From Atrina japonica (lineage: Eukaryota; Mollusca; Bivalvia; Pterioida; Pinnidae): a DNA stretch of 64,000 bases. Where the stretch lies: assembly GCA_030159075.1 (NCBI GenBank), contig BROG01000457.1, forward strand, positions 186,001-250,000, given 5' to 3'. The notes under the pieces were generated by a model. It saw only the letters and a list, made by a program, of their open reading frames with translations. It did not search any database and was not told where the DNA came from. Position 1 is the stretch's first letter; every line of letters starts with the position of its first letter. Positions 50,801 through 62,105 of this stretch are shown here, piece by piece. The position numbers and the translations under genes are program-made.

Positions 50801-53800
50801 CAAAAGTAAGATTTATGAAAATAAATATATGTTGATTGAGAGACAAATTGGAGCTTTCGCGATCTGTTCTTTGGTACTGTCTTGGGCACAGTGATAATTA
50901 AGTCTTTTGCACTACTGTATACAATATAGTTAAAAAAATTTCGTTCCCGTTTAATTTTTGTTGTTTTGTCCTTAGATGAGGTATTTTTCAAGGTGTACAG
51001 TATTATAGCAATCAATTTGTGAGTAATTCTAGATTCCTGAATTTGAGTGTAATTGGTTACAATTTGATTAGTCATGGTATGATGTTGTGGAAAGAACTTT
51101 TTGAGAGATGACTTAATATTTGCCATGAAAATGAGGTCATTGAAGACTTGGGGACTAGGACAATAGAAAAGAATATACTATTTAATTGCTTTTGGGTGAA
51201 AGGATTAACATGTTTTACCAAGCATGTTTCTGAATGTGAAAACCGTACAGATAAATCTAGTGAACACATTTTTTTAGAAGACAAGCTCCAAAATTGGTTT
51301 ATCTGGTATTGTGAGCAATTTCATTTAAATTTAGTTCTTACCAGAAGCCATGGGAACGGTTTTTATATAATAAGGATGTTTGGAAAATAAGGATATATTT
51401 GGATTTTTACAAGTAAGTCTGATAATATTTGATGTCTACATTTAATGGAAACAGTTCATAAGTAAAAGGGCTATAAACAGACCTTTGAAATGCCTTGGAC
51501 AACCCATACCGACGGTTGATTAATTTATATTTTGATATTTCTTAGTTCACTTTTTGAAACTGTAAATTCACCATTTTTAACTGTAAGTTCACTATTATTA
51601 ACTGTAAGTTCACTATTTTGAACCTTTAAGTTCACTATTTTGAACTGTAAGTTCACTATTTTGAACTGTAAGTTCACTATTTTGAACTGTAAATGCACTA
51701 TTTTTAACTGTAAGTTCATTATTTTTAACTGTAAGTGTATCAAAATTTTATTCATGTTTCCAGTGTTCCAGATGATTTTAAGGTAAATCCAGGTGCAGTG
51801 GAGGCCATTGCTGTACATCCAACAAATCCACACAAGGTCAGTATTGAGATTCCAGGTCTTTTTCTGCCAAATTTGGGGAAATGCCATTGGCAACACATTT
51901 GGGAAATTTAATGTGAATTTGTGTCAAGTTGGGAAAAATATTTAGCACACATGTAAATCCTCATGCAATGGATTCTCTTATTTTCGTCGCATTTCCCCCT
52001 CCCCCTCCCCCCGACATAATCAATTTTTCATTATGGTTTATAGTCTGTATACCAAATTGGGGAAAATTTTTCATCAAATTGGGAAGAAACCCATGTACTT
52101 TGCATTGGGAATGGGGCCGAATTTCGGCACCATGGAAGCTGTAGAAAAAGGCCTGGATTCTGAAACAAAGTTCCAAAGTCATTATTGTACTGTAACAGTC
52201 ATGGGATATATGCAGATTAACTGTGTTAACCAATAGCTAGCTTTTGTTGCTGGAGGTTTGGTGTTTATATTTATGCTCTGAAGTTAAGCAACAACGAGCG
52301 CAGTCAGCATCTGGATTGCGTGACCATGTTATATGATGCACTGAGCAGACCTTTCGGTACACGTTAAAATTCATGTGTACTTGTCATATACTAGAGGAGA
52401 AATACTGGTGTCATGGTCATTTCTGTCAAAGTGATATAAGTCATAGAACAGTATGCGAAGGACGCAATACTAAAGTCATCATCATACATGTGTACAGGTC
52501 ATATAAATGAGTGTCATAATTGTATATCTCAAAGTAAATGTAGGTCATCGAGTGTGAGAAAGTTTGCCAGTTTACGTAAGGAAGGCTGGTTGTCTCTTCC
52601 AGGGTATTTTCCACCATCATTAAAAACTGCCGGCCACCATATAACTTTAATTGTTGAATGTCGTGTAAAACACTATTCAATCTTTAAATGTTTCTAACAA
52701 ACCCAAAAGCTTTTAATGTGTGTACAGTATGAAATCTGATATTTGTTGTTATTCATTATTTTTTTCAATTTTTTTTTATAGTTTTTAATTGGCTACAACA
52801 GAGGTTTGATCGTGTTATGGGATAACAAAGACAGTAATGCTGATCAGACATTTAATTCAACGCAGGTAAATTTTCACATAAACATTTTGCCTCCGTCAGG
52901 AGAAAATGGCTTCTTGTTTTTTGTTTTTTTTCTCAATGTTTTGCTGCAGTGTTGATTCTTTATATTCGCAAGAAAAGGATTTCACAACAGGTCGATTTTC
53001 ACCTGCCAGAGCTTTTCATTTTTGGATGAATGAATTGACCAATAATAAATGTACAAAATATTTTTAAAACTTTTTAACCAAGTATGGTATGTTGATTTTT
53101 ATCATTGAGATCATTACGTCCATCAATCAACAATATTGTATACCTGGAAATTTTTGCTCCCATAGTTTTTTTTTTTTGCTCTTATATTTGAAATGAAAGC
53201 AAAATTTTCAAGTTACATAACTGAATCATGGACATACATGCCCTCTATGAGACTGTGGCAGTTTAGGGCGATTTCAAGACGGTGTGAATATGTTTTCTGT
53301 TGTGAAGGGACGAAAATAACTAGGGGCAAAAATTTCCAGGTACACAGTTTTTGACGATAGTTATAAATGGGATTTTAAAATCTTTGTGAGTGATTCAACT
53401 CTTGGAGGGCATATAGTGTTTGGCAAGCTTATCTTGTTTACTGCTGCATATATTAACTGCGTAAAATTTATGAGAAATAAATTCTATAATATCTAGGGCA
53501 TAAGAGCAAGCTTATCTCTGCATATCGAAATGGTAATGCACTTGTGTTATTAATTTGTAAACCTTTAAATTTTGTTTATTTTAATTTGTTTGCAGCAATT
53601 GGAGTCCCTGTCTTGGAATAGAAATGGTATCGAGTTTATGAGTGCTCATATTGATGGCAGTTATACAGTGTGGAGTGTTTTAGACTCGACTAACCCCAAA
53701 GAACCTGCACTCACTCCCTATGGTAAATAGAAGTTGTGTAAATGCTATGTAACAGTAATCTTTGGCAAAGCAAAGCTAGGTGTCCGGGTAGTGCAGTGGT

Positions 53801-56800
53801 TAGATCACTCGCTTATCACCCATGCGACCTGTGTTTGATCCTTGGATTGGACAGGGGAGTGTGTGAGATGATATGGTGGTCGCTAAGTCTGACACCTGGG
53901 TTTTTCCCGCTTACTGCGGTTTCCTCCCACTGCAAGGACCCCCGGCACGCCAACATCAGAACCAATGAGAAACATTAATATAAGTTGATAAAACTTGATG
54001 TAAAGTGAATAAAGTTTAAACTTAAAGCTTATATATATACTTGGTAAAAACAATATCCTGTTTGAGGCCCTCACTTATAGATATACTCAGTCAAAACAAT
54101 ATCCTGTTTGAGGGTCTCACTTAATTTGAACTTTTTTTCTTCTGGATTTTGACAATATAGTTGAATAATCTGAAGTGATAAGTGAAAACCATGAGTTACA
54201 TATTGACAAAGAGTTCTCTGTCAAAGGGGAGATAATTTTCTAGTGTAGCAAATTAGTACACATTTCGTACCTGACAAATAATTGCAGATATGAAACACTG
54301 TAAAATTTGGTGTATTTGTTTTGAGATGGATTGAGATATGAAATTTTTTATATTAACAGGACCTTTCCCATGTAAAGCTATCAGTCATGTGGAATGGAAA
54401 ACAGCAAAAGCGTGAGTGTTTTATCGTGCACAAACACACATATACAAACACACACGTATATACAAACACACACATATACACAAACATACACATATATACA
54501 AATGCACACACACAAACACACACATATATACAAACACACACACATATACACAAACACACACTTTCTTTCACATAGATAATTAGAAATAATCTTCATCTCT
54601 CTTTACAATTTACAATTTATAACTCATTTTAATATTTAACCTGATTGGTTTTAGCTTAGCCATGAATTTGATAAGATTACTTATTATACGATAGAGCTGT
54701 TTATTATAAAGGTGAAGGAGGTGGTACTGTGTAAGCTTAAGTCACAACAGGATTAAGTTAAAATCAAAAACTGGATTTTTAACAAATTTGTAAAAGTTGA
54801 ATTTTTCCCCCTTTAATTTTCTCTTGAACTGCATTCCTTATAACCTATGCATCTACCTTACCATGACATTGTTTTGAAAACTATTGCTTAAATTTGGATA
54901 GAATTTGTTACAATTTGTAATACTCCTGATTTGTTAAAGAAATCCATCTGATGTTGTTGTTTGTTAATATGTATCTCCTATCTCTTACATAGTGACCCAT
55001 TCATCATATTTGCTGGAGGTATGCCAAGGGCTAGCTACGGAGATAAACATACAGTTAGTGTAATGCAGGGAATCGGAAATCACACAGTTTTCGACTTCAC
55101 ATCCAAAGTCATCGATTTTCTAACGATTACACGAGCCGACACAAATGAAGGGGAGGAGCGTGATGGTATGAGAACAGCAGAGCCAGGTTTTTAATGCAGC
55201 TGAGAATTTCTCAGCAAAATGAAATATAAAAAATCACTATGTTGATTCCTTTACTTTAAACTATCATCCATATTCCTTAGTTATTGATGTGAAATAATCA
55301 GGGATTTTCCCCACCTATCCCAAGGGACTGAAATGAAGCCCCATTCTCAGTGCAGAAATGATGCATTTCCCCTAATTTGCATTCAAATGACAAATTTAAT
55401 TTTAAGATATTCTTGTATTTTTAAACAGTTTTGTTTATTTTTAGATTTCTCATTTCAAAACAATGTTGCAAAAATTCCAAATTCAAAATGCCCAGGCTCG
55501 TACCCAAGAATCTTTAAAATCCCAGGAAACATTGTTAACAAAAATTGAAAGAAAAAAATCATATGATTACTCTGCTTACAATTTGTGGATGACTTAATCA
55601 CGATTATTATTTATTTTTTTCCACTTCCCTGTTGTTTTTCCCCATTTTGTCTGTAATCTCTTGTATCTGACAAATGTGTCCAGGGTTTTTTCCCCATTTA
55701 ATTTGTAACCCAAATTTGTCTATATTCCAAATCAGAAATCATATCTTTTAATCTCCCAAAATTCAAGAAAAATCATCAAATCAAATTTTACTAAATTTAT
55801 ATAACAATGATTAAATAAATATTTACCACTTTTGTTTTTAGTAAATTCTGTGTAAAGTATAAATGAAATGATGCCATTAAATTGCGATGTTATGCAGCTA
55901 CTGGCATTTAATTATTTGAATATTTATCATTGAAATTTTCTGAAATTGTTGATGAAATATCCAATTAATTTGCTTTGGGCTATCTTCCAAAAAGGATGGG
56001 GAAAAACCTGTCAACTGTCTATTTATGTAGAAGGAATCAACATGCATCTAATGCTTGTAGCACATCATCAAATTTAGTAGTGATTTCTTGCACTTCTCTC
56101 TCAGTGCATTTATTATTAAGCTTTTAATGGTAAGAGAGTAAAGAAGAAATAAATGATCTGTACATATCTACGATCTTAACACTTTGGTCAAACAGAAAAC
56201 AAATCAAACAGAAAACAAATAGAGGCATTTCTCACGTTATAATAACGGTGGCGTGTGAATTACATTCTTACGGCTATTTTCCATGCAAGTCAAAAACGAC
56301 AGTCCATAATGACTTCTAACCTAATGAAAAAATATATCTAAAGAAATACAACAAACACAAATCTCGTGTCATAAACAAGATTTCTGAAAACTGTCTTGTG
56401 ATTTGATGCAGATGCCAATTTTCTCTCCAGAATTCACAAAGAAATCATATTTTCCTCATTAAAATTACATGTGGGTTTGCTGACCCAACAAATTTAATGT
56501 TACGATGAAACAATGGCCAAGCTTTGCTTGCTTTCAAGGCTTTTGCCTTGGTTCTTATTATGTGGCGTTGTTGACTCATGTGACTGGTGTTTTTACCTTT
56601 GTTTTGCGATCTGACAACCATTTTACTTTAAATAACTTTTTACTCCAGAATATGATGAACCGCACACGCTGGTGGTGCTCCTGGAAGAGGAACTCGTTTT
56701 GATTGATTTGGACTCGGATAACTGGCCAGCCTTCAGACTGCCGTACCTAAATAGCTTGCACTGTTCTCCCATCACGTGTTCACAGCATGTCAGCAATGTT

Positions 56801-59800
56801 CCTGATGAACTGTGGCAAAAGATAGTTGATGCTGGTGAATCCCAGATGAAGCAGTACTCCAAAAGGGTAAGTAACTCTAAAGTTAAAAAACACCTTACAT
56901 GCTCATCCCATCTATCCCTGAAAAAAAAATTGGACTCTTCTGAAAATTAATGACACAGACCAATGTCTTCAGGGGTGTATGAGTTAATTGTTACCCATTG
57001 TTTGTAAAACGCATCATTAGTACATTTAAGCTTCCCATATTTTTTGTCCTAGACCAGTCTTTTATGGTCTGTGTAGTTTTAAAAATTGAATTCGTGTGCA
57101 TAGGGAAATTGTCCAACTCACATATTGAGAGAAATAAAAGAATTGAAATATGTAAAGATAATTATTTTTTACACAGGAAATTGATGCTAGTAGATTAATA
57201 AGAACTATGTAGAGATGAAATTTATTCGTAATTTGATGAGCAAATCTTGTTGATTTCAGGAGTGGCCAATCACAGGAGGAAAATGTGAGTCTGAAGAATC
57301 TGTATCAAAAGACATACTTCTTTCTGGGTAAGTGAACTATGTAGTCACATAATATCTTAGTTGTCAAAGCCAAAAATTCTAACTGCAAATTATCCTGATA
57401 CTGTTATAACCAGAGAGATAAATGTCTGATTGGATATTGCAAATCAATTTAATTTGGGGCAGTCGGCATATAGTCTGACAGCAGGTATTTTTTTTTTTTT
57501 TTGCACACTTTGAATTCAGCGCTGAACACAAGTAACCAATTATTACGTTCTTGAGTATTTGTGTTTATTTTCACTTGCAAATTTAGAAATTAGGCATATT
57601 TATGTTTCTTCATGTTGAAATCACATGAGTGATGAAACGTCTTATTTCACAGAAAGTGATCATAAAAATACCAGAAAAACTAATATTAGTATGAATGAGT
57701 GATCAAAATATTGCTTTGTCAAAAAGACAAAACTTCTGATTGGATACTGTCTAATAGAGCTGAAAAAAAGAGTTAAACGAGATTAGTCTTGTTGACCATT
57801 CTTGGTCATTTAATGGTGATTTTGTGTAAAATGACCATTGTTTTTAACAGGGATGAGAATTCTACCCCATCCCTTAAAAAAGGGGAAATTCCTCCTTCAG
57901 TATTTTGCTGCAATGTTAATTCTTTAGTTTTCCTATTATAAATCATTAAGTACTATGTTTTATTCCTTTTCTGCTTTGAAGATTCTCCTCTCAGTAAATG
58001 ACATTGTTCTATGTTTGACGTTTTGTCTTTCATTACGTTATTTTAATTTTTTAGACATGAAGATGGAACCATCCGATTTTGGGATGCATCGGGTACAACA
58101 ATGAAACTGATGTATAAACTCTCCACATCTTCTGTTCTAAATGTTGATATCCATTCAAGTGAACAGGCAAATGGAGAAGTAGAAGAAGAGTGGCCTCCCT
58201 TTAGAAAGGTACAAAATTGTAATTGTGTTAATTTCTTAATGTAGCACAGGCAAGTTGTGAGAAGATGCATTCAGACCATTAAGCCTTACGAATTGAAGCA
58301 GAAAATACTTGAATGATAGAGTATAATAATAAGGCCAAAAAAAAATATATGTCTGTTTAGGGTTTCCCGATCGACCCTATTTTTTTCGCTGATCCTACAC
58401 CATTTTATCTGTAAAATAAAAAGTAAAATTGGTAAATTTGATACCTGTAATTTCCGGGAAAAAAATCGGAATTTCGTTTCGGTAATAGAACGTACATTTC
58501 TAGAATCAGTAAAGCGTTTGAATTAAACGGATGGTATTGCGTTATTTTTAAGCGTATCCGAGACCTTGGTTATAAACAAGCAGCATAGAGGCAACGAGTG
58601 TTGTCGCTGTTACATTTAACAAATGCACACACCAGGAGACTAGATCGATTGTCTCAGCGCTTCCAGAGAGAATAATAATAGCTACAGAATTATTCAAACA
58701 ATATCACGGTGAAGTAGATAGCAAAATTTTCACTACAACAATAAAATGTAAAACTGAATTAGCAGCTAAAGATAGTTTCGAAATAGATGGCAACATAACG
58801 ATCGGATACTTAATAAAAAACTTTGATATGAAATGCATTGAGTTCACGTGTTCCAAAACGCAGAAGGAAGACGAATTTGCTAGTATATCAAGCTCTATAC
58901 AGACAGCAGTAGAGAAAGCCACCAGGAAGACTAATGATGCGTTCCAAGTGTTGATGGCTGGTGGTCGGGTCTAGTTGCAAATAGTATTATGTTTCTTATT
59001 TACTGGTCCATCGTCAGTCCATCTGTGATCACTACCTTATGAACGCAACACCTCTGAAACTGCTTGACCTATTTCTTTATTTTGGTATGATATATTGCTG
59101 AAACCAGATGTGCATATTATACATCCTATAAGTATATGCTTCATTTATTTTAATTTTTTGTGCTCACCTTCTTATGATGGCATAGTGTTACCCTTGACTG
59201 TCTTATGTCACACCTTTGTTAAGGTCTTTATTTAAATCCATATCTCAGGTACTTCATGAAACACACCAATGATAAATGGAAAGTAGATTTGTCTTGGGCA
59301 GTAGGTCACCACCGACTATGAATTAATTGTGACCTATATTTTGTGCATGATCATCATTAGTTCAGTTCTTAGTTTAAGTCTTTATCTCTCAGATATTACA
59401 CGTAAGACACCAATGAAAGGAGATTTGTTTTAATTAGAAGGTCACCAGTTACTATGAATAAGTTCATTATGACCTATATTTTATGCATGATTTTGTTAAG
59501 GTTTTATTTTGTGTCAAAAATAGTAAAAACAAATATTTCCAAAATTAGAGATGTGCAGCAGGTGGGCTTTGTATGGCTCATACACACACTGCCTAGTTGA
59601 TTTTTAACTCTCCATCAACTTGGAAAGTTAGTGTCAGTCGTTGGTCTGGCATGTATATATGTTTTTCTACCTTAATAGTTTCTACAGAGCAAAGATTAAA
59701 TGTTTTGAAACACTTTTATTTATAAATCAAATGCTATACACAGCATCATCTGTTCTACATAAATAGCAGTAAATTGCAAGCAAATTTCAATTTCAACATA

Positions 59801-60876
59801 AAACATTGACAAAAGAATATTAATCATGAAAATCATTTCTTTGTATTTATTGTTGTTATAAATTTTGATGTACAAAACTACCTGTGAAAGACATGCTCCA
59901 AAATTAATGTCATTTTTAAACCTATCTGATTTAAAGGTACATGTATTTATGATTACAACCAAGATTAAATATCTATACTTGTATCAACATGATCATTGTA
60001 AACAAATGTCTGAAACCATTTCTCGGCATCTCTTGGGTCATATGCTCATTAGGTTTCTCAATACCTAAATCCATTCAACAGAAAGAGTAATTGATATTTG
60101 GTTTGAAGATACTGTAAACATGTGCATGTAACAACACAACATTGGGTTGGAATTTGGTAAAATAATAAGAGCAACATGTACCGAAAAAATAAAATGAAAA
60201 AAAAAAAAAAAAAAATGAAAATGCCTACCTACCTACCCTATTTTTTTTTAGGCTGAAACCCTAAACAGACATATTTTTTTTTTTTTTGGCCTAAGTTAAT
60301 ATATTTAAATCTTCATTGTAAAAGTCGTGAATATTATTACATGCATACTTATATCAAATGTGGTTTTGAAATAAGATTTAACCAAATATTGTATTGGTAG
60401 TAAAGTCCTACAATTGAGAATTATTGAAAGATAAACAACATTGTTGATTTAATTGGAATATTATGATTGTAATTTAGGTTGGCAGCTATGACCCATTTAG
60501 TGATGACCCCCGTCTTGGCATTCAAAAGATCGCCCTTTGCCCTCTAAGTGAAACATTAGTGGTAGCTGGAACTGCTGGTCAAGTCATCGTTCTTCAGATG
60601 GAAAGAGATGAGCGTGAACAGGAGGTAACCGCAGTAAATTTGAACGTCGTCAGTGATCGGGATGGATTTGTGTGGAAGGGACACGAGGCCATACCAGTAA
60701 GAGAGGGCGAAATCAAATATGCCGCAGGTTTTCAACCAACAGCTGTGATGCAGCTGTACCCACCAGCAGCCTGTACCGCTTTAGCTTTTCATTCAGAATG
60801 GCAGCTGTAAGTTAAAATTTCATGAGCATCAAATTTTGTGCCCCTGAGAAGATGGATTAAGGAGACATAATTATTG

Positions 60877-60966
<90 letters not shown>

Positions 60967-62049
60967 TCTAGGGCTGTCATTGATGAGAAATGAGTTATTG
61001 ATATATTGATAAGTAAAAAGTATTGATAAATTGAATTATATGGTACTTCTATGAATAATGCATTCAAAATATATAGACTCATTATAATATTTAGCTGCTT
61101 TACTTTGTATTTTACTATCTGATAAATAAAAAAAATCATTGCAAGGAAAACATTGTTTATTTGAACAAATTGAACAGTTAGAATAAAATATAACATAGTT
61201 CGAGAGTATGAAGTAAAACAAAAATTTTGGAAGTTGTAAAAGAAAGTACATACTGTGATATGCATTATGAAATGTATCGATACTACAAAATAAAATGTAT
61301 CGATTATCGTGTCAAATCAATTTGTATATAGATACATCAATATTGAGTCTATCAATGACAGCCATAATTTTCTCACATGCATCCTGTTTATATATTCAAG
61401 TAATTGATTAATAGAATCTTTCATGGATGTGTCGAGTGGATAAAGAAATCTGCTCCCGAGTGGTACAGATCTGGTTATCTAATCCGAGGGTTTCCCAGAA
61501 AGCAAAACACAAACATGGTTTGAGATTTTAGGCAGCATGCATGTAGTGCATATTTTGTTTTACAAAGATACAATGCCATTTATTGGCCATATTGTGAAGC
61601 AAATACCAGTCTCTGGATTGACATTTTGGTGTAGTCATTGAATTTATGGGAAAACTGTTTAGAGAATCAAGACGTAACTTCACAAAACATTAACTATGAT
61701 CTTTATATACAGTAAAACCTGCTATAGGGGCCACCTCTATATAAGGATTACCTTTTTATAAAGGTCAGTTTTTTCAAGTCCCTTGACTGCATACTTCATC
61801 TAAATTGAACCTGTGTATAAGGGTCACCTCCACATAAAGGTCAATATTTTCTGGTCCCTTGGGTGGCCCTATATACAGGTTTCACTGTATATACATCTAT
61901 ATGCAATTAAGCCATGTCGCCTTTAGTGGTTTCTTGTTTACATTATTTTAATATATACAGTGAAACCTGTATGCAGTAGATGAAGTATGCAGTCAAGGGA
62001 CTTGAAAAAAGTGACCTTTATAAACAGGTAATCCTTATATAGAGGTGGC

Positions 62050-62105
<56 letters not shown>

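Noticed and set aside
50599..50835. 78-codon + strand frame over exon 5
   Set aside because: It is a shifted frame of LLGL exon 5. Only the frame giving [12 protein letters not shown] joins the neighbouring exons.
60789..61265. 158-codon minus-strand frame with an Ile-Tyr run
   Set aside because: The middle is the (AT)n tract, and its ends overlap exon 14 of LLGL and intron 14. No family sequence.
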